From: CAZOKZ01 sp964580585
GTDB taxonomy: Bacteria > Sumerlaeota > Sumerlaeia > SLMS01 > JAHLLQ01
Reading direction: 5' to 3'
Length of the DNA: 21,184 bases
Assembly (NCBI GenBank): GCA_964580585.1
Contig: CAZOKZ010000076.1
Location: 1 to 21,184 of the forward strand
Part shown: one piece after another, positions 1 through 9,200 of the stretch
Position numbering within the stretch: the stretch's first letter is position 1
How the letters are laid out: each line of letters starts with the position of its first letter
The notes under the pieces: generated by a model
The model's input: only the letters and a program-made list of their open reading frames with translations
The model's database searches: none
What the model was told of the DNA's origin: nothing
Made by a program: the position numbers and the translations under genes

Positions 1-90
1 CAAACCCACCATCGCCGGCATAATCAACAACAACACCAGCCAAGCCACACGGCGATACGCCGCACGATTCATCAAACCCATCGCACCCAT
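1..90 (-). CDS. N-terminal fragment of a secreted or membrane protein (cut by window edge)
   Basis: Only the first 30 codons are inside the window, reading leftwards off the edge. The translation begins MGAMGLMNRAAYRRVAW and continues into a hydrophobic stretch LVLLLIMPAMVGL, with Arg residues just before it. That is the pattern of a Sec signal peptide or a first transmembrane helix. Two starts are possible. The ATG at 90-88 directly abuts an AAGG. The ATG at 81-79 has AAGGA about 8 bases upstream and is the better ribosome-binding-site fit. The frame stays open to base 1. No domain is visible, so no function can be given. Confidence 0.55.
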   Translation of the reverse strand, partial: MGAMGLMNRAAYRRVAWLVLLLIMPAMVGL

Positions 91-743
91 CCTTCAAAGA
101 TAATAATGTCCAGGAAATTTAACGCCATGATCCAACCCAATGTTACACCCCAACACGAAATTACCTGCAAAAATAGCCATATTCGATTAGAAGATTGATC
201 TGAAAAACCACGGAGCGTGCTTGTGCGCAATCCGAATGTGTAAGCCAGTTACAAAACAGACAACATGCCACACACAATCGTATTCGCCCTTTTGTGGAAA
301 ACGAACAAAGGTGAGTAAAATAGAGAAAGCGCTCTAACTCAAATAGACTCAATTATTGGAGGCGTGGGGTGAAAGATAAGGGTTTCAATTTCAAAGTCAA
401 CGTATCGTTTTGCACAGCTTATTTGTAATTTTCAAAAAAGACGAATGTTGAACTCGCGCGCTACTCGCCTTCTCCCAATAATATTCATGGAGCGTATTGT
501 TACAGTCTGTTCCTGGAACTGGGCACGGTTACCTTAATGCGCAATTCCGAACGACAGAATTGCTGAGAATAAAGTACTACGTATCAGTTTTCGAGTACTG
601 CCAAATGTTGAGAGATATCCAGGTACCCTTTGATTTTTCCGAACGGTGGTGAAATTTGACGATAACAAAAAGGTTTGTGTCGTCGTGTCAGCGCAGGTTT
701 GCGTTTTGCGCTCACAGACGGTTTCAAAGTTTCTCTCCGTTTG
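91..743. other. intergenic stretch, no convincing gene
   Basis: About 650 bases separate the left-edge gene from the end of the Kelch gene. The left gene is read leftwards, so its promoter should lie here. The Kelch gene also ends into this interval. A 6-bp stem (690-695 with 707-712) lies downstream of the Kelch stop, but the nearest T run on the minus strand is about 20 bases further on, so it is not a clear intrinsic terminator. Short open frames exist, but none has a domain, signal peptide or convincing start. I see nothing else in it. Confidence 0.5.
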
Positions 744-3700
744 CTAGAATTTGCCCCCAAATACCGGAGTCGTGGGGCTTGGGACGAAACCGGCCCAGCC
801 GAGGCGTTGTGGTGGTTCGAAACCGGCGCCTGTCGAGCGCGCAGCCCAGATGTCTCCCAACGGCGCGGTGCACAGCAAATCGTCGAGCCCGTCGGCATCG
901 TAATCGAGCACGAATGCTTGCCAATTAGTGGCCGGATTATGCTGGAAACCGGTCGCCCCCCAAAACGCGATGGGATCGTACGCTGGACCGGGCTGCGCGA
1001 GCGCCACCCACGCGTCGTTTTCGTTCAAGACGAGCAGGTCGTCGTCTCCGTCCCCGTCGAAATCGCCCGCGAAGATGGCGGCGTTTTCGGGGATGTGGCC
1101 AATCGCGCCGAGTGGTTCGTTCTGGGTATCGAACGCGCCTTTGCCCATTGCGCGGGCTAAATATACTTCGCCCAGTTCGGGTTTGATTTGCAACACGTCA
1201 TCGAAGCCATTGCCGTCTGGATCGGCAACGAGAATGCGTTGGTTGGCGGTCGTATTAAACATTGTCTGCGAAACGATATTAGGCGAATCGATGGTGTCGT
1301 CGTGCGCGAGTCCAATGACAAGTTGCTCCGTCCCCGGAACGTATTGCGCGAGATCGTCGTCTCCGTCCCCATCGAAGTCGCCAATCAACACATCCCACCC
1401 GAGCGCTTCGTCAATTACCCATCCCCAGGAGAGACGGCGGTTGTTTTCGAGTCCTTCCAGCGGATTGATTCCGAAACCGTAAACATTATGATTATTCATC
1501 GCCCATGCATCGCCATATTCCGTGATGCACACAATATCGCTTTGACCGTTTGCATCGAAATCTCCGACGAAGGTTTTCCAGCCAAGTGAATGATCGTTAA
1601 TATAATACGGTCGCGCCCAACGCCAGGGGTCGTTTAGCATATTCGTGGTGCGATTAATGGTCGCTGCCCACAAGTCGATATGATGCAAATAAAGCACAAC
1701 GGCGCGTGGGCGATTGAAGGTGTCCGGTTTCTCGAAGTAGCGACACACGGCGTCCGCTGGTTCGAGCGACGAAGTGGGCGGACCGTCGATTTCTTGAAAA
1801 CCTGCCTCGTCGTACGCGACGGTTTTGAAATAATATTTTCCTGGTCCATCGACCGGTTGAAAATCAAACGTTCCGTTATTCATCGTGGCATTTGCAAGCT
1901 CCCACGGGCTATTGTCCTTGCGCACGTAGAGTTCAACAAACGCAAGTTCCTCGTTATCCGTGGCTTCGTAGATACCAAGAATCGAGCCACCGAATTGCTC
2001 GTGAGGGACGGAAACCACGCACGATTCCGGCGGTGTTTCGTCACCCCCCGTCACCCAGATGTCGTTGTTGTGATCGATAAGAAATAATTCATTATTATGT
2101 TCAACACAAAGAAATTTAGCACCTGGAGGAAACGCAGCCGATGCGGTTTCTTCCTTCCACGTTGTTCCATCCACCGAGCTCCAAACATCATTTCTATAAG
2201 AATCAATGGCGGCATCGTATCCCCCGATTATCCATAGTTTTCCCATATAGCTCACACAAGTATGATTTTCTCTTGGAGAGAATCCGCCTGTGTTATTGAC
2301 AATCTCCCAACTAAATCCGTCTACAGAACTCCAGATGTCGTTATGGTAAATATACATATTGTCTGAGCTAATTGTTCGACCAGCTATTATATATAGTCGA
2401 TCGTTGTGAGTCAGAAATGACTCTCCTGTCCGAACGCCAAATGGGAAATTCTCCGAAATTAACGTCCATTCCAACGCATTAGAGCTGTGATATAACTTGC
2501 CACTTGTTAGCTTCCATGCACCGTATTGATTTACAACTACTTTGGTGTCAGTAGAGATGTCGGTTGATGGCGTTCCAACATAAACGGAATTATTTAACTC
2601 CCATGTACTATCATTGAAAATATGAGTCTCGATGCGCGGTGTAAAGTATGTGCTAGTATTGCATAAAAATCCATAGCATATAGATTCTCGATAGGCGTAC
2701 TCAAAGCCATCCCATGCATATATATCGTTTTCAAATACTCCAATTGTATATTTAATTCGCTTCGATATGGAATTTGGTAATGGTTTTTCTTCCGTCCACG
2801 TTCTTCCATTTTTAGATTTTTGGGAATAAGCTCCGTTAAATTTCGGGAACAAATAAATATAGTCTCCAAACGAAACCGCATTGTTTTCATTCGCATACAT
2901 TATGCTGGAATGGGTAGGAAGTTTTTGCCACTCAATTCCATCTAAAGAAGAAAAGGCGAACGAGGTTAGAAGGGATGAGGATTGTGTGTAAGATAGGATG
3001 GGTGGGAAGTCGCTAATATTAACTCCACCTGTTGCAATCAATTTACCATTATACTCTATTCCTGACATACCATAACTAGGCGGAAGAGGATTGTTTGGAT
3101 AAATACGTTCCCAATCAATTCCATTATATGTGATAAATGTTTTGTCGTACGGCCCACCATAACCTCCATGCACGACAATCGCATCACCAAATTTTACGAT
3201 TAAGCTCGAATTCTTTTCGAGTGCCTCTAAATATGAAGCTACTAATGTCCATTGTATGCCATCGCTAGATTCCCATACTTCTTGTGTTGGTACACCGTTT
3301 GTATACCCACCTATCAAAAGCAATTTATTTTTATATTCAAGTAGTGTTCCTGTGTTTCTTGGAGTAAAATTTGCAAATTCGGCTTCCAGAACCCAATCTG
3401 TTCCATTAGTAGAAGACCAAATATCGTTGAGAGAGTTTCCATCGTATCCTCCAAACGCCCACAGTTTATTACGGAACACAACTATTTGAATGGCCAGACG
3501 CGAGTTGAATGGCGCATTATTTGGTGCTGCTATCCAATCGGTACCGTTTTCTGTATACCAAATATCGTTGAGAATCTCGTGATTTTTTGAACCACCTCCA
3601 ATTCTCCAAAGTTTGTTTTGAAAAACGATATAAGGTGTGAAACCTTTTGGTGCTGGAGGATTGATTTGTGGTTCGAGAACCCAATGAATACCATCTACAG

Positions 3701-3947
3701 ATGACCAAACACTTTCAGCATATTTGCTATTCAGTACTGCTTGGCCACCAAATAGCCAAAGGCGGTTTCTAAATACGACCATTTGATGAAAGCATCGAGC
3801 TTCATAACCATACGGCTGTGCGTGATACCAATCCTTTCCCGCTTCCGCCCGTGCGGATTGCGCGCCGAGTGCTATTGCAAGCACCATCGCTCCCGCGATT
3901 GCAACGATCAGCCACCTTGTTGTTCGGAAAATGAAACCGCTTGGCAT
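744..3947 (-). CDS. secreted Kelch-repeat / Ig-like / FG-GAP (VCBS-type) repeat protein
   Basis: I start this 1,067-aa protein at the ATG at 3947-3945, which has AAGGTGGGGGG just upstream. It opens with a signal peptide (MPSGFIFRTTRW, then VAIAGAMVLAIALG, then AQSARAEA). The frame is open 13 codons further upstream, but the signal peptide favours the inner start. Residues about 30-630 hold repeated Kelch-like units of the type VVFRNKLWAFGGYDG followed by DIWSSxDGxxW, expected to fold as beta-propellers. Residues about 636-735 form an Ig-like module with the pattern TDN...VELYVRKD...W...G.F.F...G.YYFKTVAYD. Residues about 790-1030 contain five FG-GAP/VCBS calcium-loop repeats (GDFDANGQSD, GDFDGDGDDD, ADPDGNGFDD, GDFDGDGDDD, LDYDADGLDD), the kind found in integrin alpha chains and bacterial surface proteins. 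It is probably extracellular or on the cell surface. Enzyme activity is not indicated and the partner is unknown. The Kelch half is visibly AT-richer than the FG-GAP half. Confidence 0.9.
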   Translation of the reverse strand: MPSGFIFRTTRWLIVAIAGAMVLAIALGAQSARAEAGKDWYHAQPYGYEARCFHQMVVFRNRLWLFGGQAVLNSKYAESVWSSVDGIHWVLEPQINPPAPKGFTPYIVFQNKLWRIGGGSKNHEILNDIWYTENGTDWIAAPNNAPFNSRLAIQIVVFRNKLWAFGGYDGNSLNDIWSSTNGTDWVLEAEFANFTPRNTGTLLEYKNKLLLIGGYTNGVPTQEVWESSDGIQWTLVASYLEALEKNSSLIVKFGDAIVVHGGYGGPYDKTFITYNGIDWERIYPNNPLPPSYGMSGIEYNGKLIATGGVNISDFPPILSYTQSSSLLTSFAFSSLDGIEWQKLPTHSSIMYANENNAVSFGDYIYLFPKFNGAYSQKSKNGRTWTEEKPLPNSISKRIKYTIGVFENDIYAWDGFEYAYRESICYGFLCNTSTYFTPRIETHIFNDSTWELNNSVYVGTPSTDISTDTKVVVNQYGAWKLTSGKLYHSSNALEWTLISENFPFGVRTGESFLTHNDRLYIIAGRTISSDNMYIYHNDIWSSVDGFSWEIVNNTGGFSPRENHTCVSYMGKLWIIGGYDAAIDSYRNDVWSSVDGTTWKEETASAAFPPGAKFLCVEHNNELFLIDHNNDIWVTGGDETPPESCVVSVPHEQFGGSILGIYEATDNEELAFVELYVRKDNSPWELANATMNNGTFDFQPVDGPGKYYFKTVAYDEAGFQEIDGPPTSSLEPADAVCRYFEKPDTFNRPRAVVLYLHHIDLWAATINRTTNMLNDPWRWARPYYINDHSLGWKTFVGDFDANGQSDIVCITEYGDAWAMNNHNVYGFGINPLEGLENNRRLSWGWVIDEALGWDVLIGDFDGDGDDDLAQYVPGTEQLVIGLAHDDTIDSPNIVSQTMFNTTANQRILVADPDGNGFDDVLQIKPELGEVYLARAMGKGAFDTQNEPLGAIGHIPENAAIFAGDFDGDGDDDLLVLNENDAWVALAQPGPAYDPIAFWGATGFQHNPATNWQAFVLDYDADGLDDLLCTAPLGDIWAARSTGAGFEPPQRLGWAGFVPSPTTPVFGGKF

Positions 3948-4116
3948 GTCCCCCCACCTTCCCGGTGTGAAATCCCACTCTCTCACCGGTCAGTGTAGCT
4001 CGCGCGGCGCCAATCGTCAATTCCATCTTGCCCCTGGGGCAGGGCGGCGATTGGGTTGTGCGACGGGTTTTGATGGGCGATGGCTTGCCCGGAAAGTTGA
4101 CGAAAAGGGACACCGC

Positions 4117-4875
4117 ATGTCCATCGAATGGAAAAAAAAAGGCGCCATCGTGGTTGGCGCGTCGTCGGGAATCGGAGCCGCCGTGGCTCACCGCCTGGCG
4201 CGAGGGGGCTGGCGCGTGGCGCTTGTGGCGCGGCGCGAAGACAAGCTGGCCGAGGTGGCCGACGCCATCGCCGAACGCTCGCCCCGGGCCGAAACGCACC
4301 TTTACGCGCACGATGTGACCGACTACGACGCCGTGCCCGCGCTGTTCGACCGCATTGTCGAGGACCTCGGCGGCGTCGAAATGGTCATTTACGCGGCGGG
4401 CACGATGCCCGACGTGGCCGCCGACGAATACGATTTCGCCAAAGACCGCGCCATGGTCGAAACGAACCTGCTCGGCATGATCGCGTGGCTCGACGAGGCG
4501 GCGGATTTTTTCACGCGGCTCCAGGCGGGCACCATTGTCGGCATCGGGTCCGTCGCGGGCGACCGCGGACGCAAAGACCAGCCGGCTTATAACACCAGCA
4601 AAGGCGCGCAGGCGATTTTTCTCGAATCGTTGCGCAACCGTCTCGCGGGGCACAAAGTCCGCGTCGTCACCATCAAGCCGGGTCCCGTTGCCACGCCGAT
4701 GACCGCGCATCTGGGCAGCTTGCCGATGATGATTTCGGCGAACGAAGCCGCGCGTCAAATTGTGGACGCGGCGCTGCGCAAAAACGGCGAAGTTTACGTG
4801 CCCGCGCGCTGGCGATTCGTGATGATCGTCATCCGCCACATCCCGGGGTTTTTGTTTCGGAAAATGGGGATTTGA
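4117..4875 (+). CDS. short-chain dehydrogenase/reductase (SDR family, classical type)
   Basis: This 252-aa protein has the normal length of a classical SDR and is expected to be a cytoplasmic NAD(P)-dependent oxidoreductase with a Rossmann fold. The cofactor loop is GASSGIG (residues 14-20), and RR at 39-40 after the second strand would suit NADP(H). YAAG (92-95) matches the NNAG position. The catalytic set is N117, S145, Y158 and K162 (YNTSK), with PGPV at 188-191. The C-terminus (RFVMIVIRHIPGFLF) is hydrophobic and may touch the membrane. I start at the ATG at 4117, seven bases after AAAAGGGA. The frame is open 62 codons further upstream, but that stretch overlaps the divergent Kelch start and has no SDR features. 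The substrate cannot be told from sequence. It is much more GC-rich than the gene after it. A run of nine A bases (4132-4140) encodes KKK near the start. Confidence 0.93.
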   Translation: MSIEWKKKGAIVVGASSGIGAAVAHRLARGGWRVALVARREDKLAEVADAIAERSPRAETHLYAHDVTDYDAVPALFDRIVEDLGGVEMVIYAAGTMPDVAADEYDFAKDRAMVETNLLGMIAWLDEAADFFTRLQAGTIVGIGSVAGDRGRKDQPAYNTSKGAQAIFLESLRNRLAGHKVRVVTIKPGPVATPMTAHLGSLPMMISANEAARQIVDAALRKNGEVYVPARWRFVMIVIRHIPGFLFRKMGI

Positions 4876-4938
4876 AAAGGCGAAAGGATAAAGGCGGAAG
4901 GATGAGGGATGATAATCCCGGCCTTTTCGCCTATCCAT
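4876..4938. repeat. purine-rich spacer with imperfect inverted repeat
   Basis: Directly after the SDR stop lies a low-complexity run of GGA/GATGAGGGA-like units. AGGCGAAAGG (4878-4887) can pair, with one bulged base, with CCTTTTCGCCT (4922-4932). It looks like a dispersed intergenic repeat or a weak transcript-end hairpin. There is no clean T tract, so I do not call it a terminator. Confidence 0.35.
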
Positions 4939-5057
4939 TGTTTTCACGCAGGGAATGCGTGTTGTTGGGTGTCAAAGGAAGGCAGCTATTGGATATGTTT
5001 GGGAGGAATAGATGGTTTCTATCATTACTGATGGTGGATTTATTGAGAAGTTAAATC

Positions 5058-5714
5058 ATGAGCATTGAAAATATAAATCAAAAGCCAGCATCATCAGTTT
5101 TGATCCTTGCAAACGCCCTGGTTTGGTTTCTTTATACCTTAGTATCTACTTTCGAAGAAGGCCCAATTGGAATTATCGTGATGGTTATTGGGTTGATCTT
5201 TATTCTTGTTATTACAACCACCGCCCAGATCATTCTTCATTTCGTGTTACGCAGGAAGCAACTTTCCGCAAAGGCGAGGATCACATTATTTTCTCTCCCT
5301 TCTATTTTCCTGATGTTAATATTTATTTTGCTCCCAAAACCACCGTCGCTTCCAAATCAAACTCAGGATAAAACATCGCCCAGTGGAAAATATGTTCTCT
5401 CTGTACCCATTAAGAAAAACACAAGTGTTCCTCGAATGCATGGAATACGTGTCTGGAAAGTAACCATCAAGAATCGAGACGGTAAAATCGAATACGTCGA
5501 TAATGATTCGACCTTTACTGGACTGCTTAATGTCTATTGGTTTTGGGATGATCAAGACAGGGTATGGTTATACAACAGTGATACTTCCGATGTCTATTTC
5601 TGGAGAAAAGAGGGGATAAATTGGATGAAGTATCATTGGGGGTATGGACACACAAAAGAATTCACGGAAGAGATAGTTGCTCCTGCTAGTCTCTATCCGC
5701 ATTATGATCAGTGA
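5058..5714 (+). CDS. hypothetical membrane protein, three predicted helices plus soluble C-terminal domain
   Basis: A 218-aa protein that I do not recognise. Three hydrophobic segments are visible, at residues about 13-33, 37-62 and 75-92, separated by short charged loops (RRKQ at 66-69). From about residue 95 it becomes soluble, with a Pro/Ser linker and then a beta-rich domain. That domain contains WKVTIKNRDGKIEYV, FTGLLNVYWFWDDQDRVWLY and SDVYFW, which resembles a small propeller or beta-sandwich blade. The topology would put the C-terminal domain on one face of the cytoplasmic membrane, probably outside. The ATG at 5058 is preceded by GAGAAG at a suitable distance. The gene is AT-rich compared with the SDR before it. 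It is likely real because the hydrophobic pattern and domain character are coherent over the full length. Confidence 0.75.
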   Translation: MSIENINQKPASSVLILANALVWFLYTLVSTFEEGPIGIIVMVIGLIFILVITTTAQIILHFVLRRKQLSAKARITLFSLPSIFLMLIFILLPKPPSLPNQTQDKTSPSGKYVLSVPIKKNTSVPRMHGIRVWKVTIKNRDGKIEYVDNDSTFTGLLNVYWFWDDQDRVWLYNSDTSDVYFWRKEGINWMKYHWGYGHTKEFTEEIVAPASLYPHYDQ

Positions 5715-6217
5715 AGCTGATAGAAAATCGAGAAAGGCGCGGTGTGGCAAAGTTGCCAGCTCTCGGACTCGAACAACACGTCTGGCACCGGTACGCCAAG
5801 CGATTTATTTCTAGTTTGCGAGATAACGTTTTTCGAATATCCATCTCCACGGGAATCTGGCCCACGCCCAAGGTTGTAAGTCACTTGCGGAACTCTGGGC
5901 GGATCGTCAGGGCCTTATGGTTCGCTCATTTGCGGATTCCCAACTCAGATCGGCAACTCTACCCACAACAACTTTGATCAATTCATAAGTCGCGGGCCAT
6001 GTCAAACCGGATGCTGGGGGGGGATTCGGCGGTCGCGATTCACTTTTTCCCGTATAGTTTGGATTGTGCTGGCGGAATATGCATTTTACACTCCAGATAA
6101 ATGAGCGCAGGTTGAAGCTCTTCCCTGAAAAGGTGAAACGGTCGAGCCGAGATTTATCTTCGCCAGAGCAATGCTTGGTTCCTTGTCTGCCTTATATTAA
6201 AAATCGGGTGATTTCTT
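5715..6217. other. intergenic stretch with a doubtful 88-codon frame
   Basis: About 500 bases lie between the small membrane protein and the large repeat protein. A GTG frame (5711-5977) overlaps the preceding stop and could be translated for 88 codons, but it has no hydrophobic core, motif or composition typical of a protein, and I treat it as noise or a decayed remnant. A run of eight G bases lies near 6014-6022. A weak sigma-70-like pair, TTGTGC (6064-6069) and TACACT (6087-6092) with a 17-base spacer, could drive the downstream gene. Confidence 0.35.
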
Positions 6218-9200
6218 ATGGTGCAAGTTTTGGGTGAAAAGTTAAAGGCGCACCTTTTTGGTGTTTCCGGGGCTTCTCGTATTCAGGGGATGTTTTTTTG
6301 GGCTTTGGTGGCGTTTGCGTTTATCGCGACGGGTGGGGCATTGCGCGCGGAAGGGGCATTGCGCGCGGAAGTGCCCCAATTGGGCGATGCGAACATTCAT
6401 GTGATTCCGTCGCTGCATGCGTCTTCCGACGATGGCGATGGATGCACCATTTCAGCGGTTGTCACCTCTGCAATGCCGGTGAAGTCCGTCGTGGCCGATC
6501 TTGGTGGCGAAGGGACGATCGATCTTAAACCCAACGCATCGCAAGGTATGGGAATGTTGCCCGGTGGCAATTATGTGGCCGTTTACGAGGCGGATTTACC
6601 TGGTGATGATGAGAATGAAAAAGCTGAAGATATCACCATAACGGTTACCGACATCTTGGGCCGTTCGCATGTCGATCGCTCGATTTCCGGTTCGAACGAT
6701 TCGGTGGCTAACGTGTATGGCGCGTCGCCCACGCCTCCGAATGGAGGAATGGTACGGATTGGTGCGGAAAGAACCCCGTTTAATCCCTATTCGGAATGCG
6801 CGGCGATCGATACATTGCACGGTTACGCGTACTTCGGTACAATGACCGATCCGGCGGAAGTCATTAAAATCAAACTTGGCGATGGGGACACCGCGCCCAC
6901 ATGGGTTGGTGCCGTAATCCTTTCTAATGAAGATGAATATCTCTCCAGTGCCGTGATCGATCCGGTGAGGGGATATGCCTATTTTGGGACTCGCACTTCG
7001 CCCGGGCGTGTCGTCAAAATTGCACTGGGCGAGGGGGACGCGCCGCCAACACGCGTCGGAGCCGTTACCTGTGCGTCGGGCGAGGATTATTTTAGATCTG
7101 CTGTTATCGATCCAGTAAATGGATTTGCGTATTTTGGAACGGACACCGATCCAGGCCGAGTGGTGAAAATTGCCCTGGGTGCGGGGGACGAGGTTCCAAC
7201 GCGAGTGGGCGCCCTTAAATCTGGAAGATACTTCCGGTCCGCCGTGATCGACCCTGCAAATGGATATGCCTATTTTGGAACGTACACCACTCCGGGTAGC
7301 GTGGTGAAAATCGCCTTGGGAAAAGGATCTGTCCTTCCAACCTACGCTGGTTCGCTGTCGTTTTACAACGATGTAAACTTAATCAGCAGCGCAGTAATCG
7401 ACACCATTAACGGATATGTGTATTTTGGTTCCCTGGAGAAGGGAAGAATTATAAAGGTGGAAGTCGGAGATGGTAAGAGTCCACTTAGATGGATTGGCAC
7501 CGCCACATCTTCCGAGAGCGGAGGCGGTTTTTTCAGCGCGGGAATTGATCCCAAGAAGGGTTATGCTTATTTTGGATCCAGCAATCATCCAGGCCAGGTC
7601 GCGAAGTTCGAACTCGGAATCGGAGATAGCCCGCCGAAGTTCGTAAATAAGCTTGTTCTAGACCCTAACGAGGATTCTTGTTGTTGCGCTGTGATCGATC
7701 CAGACAAGGGGTACATGTATTTGGGCATGTACTTCGGGGGGAAAATAAAGGTCGCTTTGGGCGAAGGAGATGAGGCGCCTCGACGGGTGGCGAAGGTTGT
7801 AAAAGAAGTAAACCATTATGTATATAAATCAGCCGTCATTGATCCTATCCACGGGTATGCTTACCTTGGTTCGACTAAACGTATTACAAAAATAGCGCTT
7901 GGCGATGGGAATAATCTTCCCACCTATCTTGGTTCCATTACTCTTGAAAAGAGTGAATGGAATTTGGACTGTGCGGTGATTGACGAAGAGAATGGTTATG
8001 CCTATTTTGGAACGAATACCTATCCGGGTCGAGTCGTAAAAATTGCTCTAGGCGAAGGAGACGATCTCCCGGCATTTGTTGGCGCCGTTGAACTCGAAAG
8101 CGATGAATACTATCTTCGTTGCGCTGTGATTGATAAAGCGAACGGATACGCATATTTCGGAACGCATAATTCATCGGGTCGAGTCGTAAAAGTAGCACTT
8201 GGAACTGGCGACACACCCCCTTCGCGAGTTGGTGCCGCGTTGATGAATGATCGTCTTGTAAGCGCCGTAATCGATCCTTTGAACGGATATGCTTATTTTA
8301 GCAGTGACTATAACCGCCTGAGCAAAGTTGCGCTTGGTGAGGGCGATGCGCCGCCTCAACGGATTGGGCGGATTCAGCTGTTTGATAATATTAATTGCTC
8401 TGTAATTGATCTTCCGAATGGTTATGGCTACTTCGCCGGTGAAAAAAGATCTGGTGCCAGCAATAATGTTTATGTCTCCAAAGTCGCACTGGGCGATGGG
8501 GACGATCTTCCTGTGTTAATTGGTTCCTGTCGGCTAAAGACTCAAACGAATTCAACTTTTTCGCTTCTCGATTCAGTGAATAGAAAAGCTTATTTTGGGA
8601 ATGACAAGGGAGTCATTTCCAAAATTGATTTGGGCGACGGCAGCGATTTGCCGACGTTTGAGGCAGATATAATTCTGCCCGAGAACGAAAAAATTAATTG
8701 GTGTGGTGTCATTGACGATTCAAATGGATATATCGTTATCCCGACGGGCAGAGCATTGAACTCCATTACAAAAATCGCCCTCGATCAAGGGCCGAGCGGT
8801 TATTTACATGGGACGAGAAATTTCGTTTGGCCGTTTGGAGCGGAGGTCAAAGACGTTCGGTTCTACAGCTACTTGGGTGTAGGGAATGTTCGATTGGCTA
8901 TTTACGATGATCTGGACCCGAAGAACTTGCTTTGGGAATCAGGCGTTATAGAAAACACTATTTCGAATGGACAACTTATTGTTCCCATTTCGGAAGGCAC
9001 GCCTTCGTCTGTTGGTCTATCTGGTGGAACCTATTGGGTTGCCTGGCAGGTCGATACGGACGAACCAGTGGCAAGTTATCAAATCAGTAATAATGACGAC
9101 GCATTTACGATTCCACACCCATTCGGTCCGAGTCCCGATCGTCTGGATGTAATGGAAATCAGCCTAAATAAAAATCCCGCCAAAGCAACCTTTACCACAG

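Noticed and set aside
161..352. 63-codon frame on the minus strand in the left intergenic stretch
   Set aside because: No ribosome binding site, domain or plausible protein character; Cys and Phe content looks like random AT-rich sequence.
369..428. GTG mini-frame of 19 codons with a good GGAGG six bases upstream
   Set aside because: Too short to separate from chance and with no supporting neighbour or hydrophobic feature.
690..712. Hairpin downstream of the Kelch gene as a terminator
   Set aside because: Stem only 6 bp and the T run on the minus strand is about 20 bases away.
4132..4140. Run of nine A bases near the SDR start as a phase-variation switch
   Set aside because: It simply encodes KKK with aaa codons; nothing else suggests switching, and one sequence cannot show length variation.
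3802..4947. 381-codon frame antisense to the SDR gene
   Set aside because: It mirrors the high-GC SDR gene, has Arg/His/Gly-rich shadow composition, and the plus strand carries all SDR motifs.
4872..5054. 60-codon frame after the SDR gene
   Set aside because: Overlaps the purine-rich repeat, lacks a ribosome binding site and shows no protein features.
5760..5780. TTCGAGTCC on the minus strand as a tRNA T-arm
   Set aside because: The flanking bases do not form the 5-bp T stem and no cloverleaf can be drawn.
5711..5977. 88-codon GTG frame overlapping the preceding stop
   Set aside because: Overlap would allow coupling, but the product has no domain or coherent secondary structure; left as intergenic with doubt.
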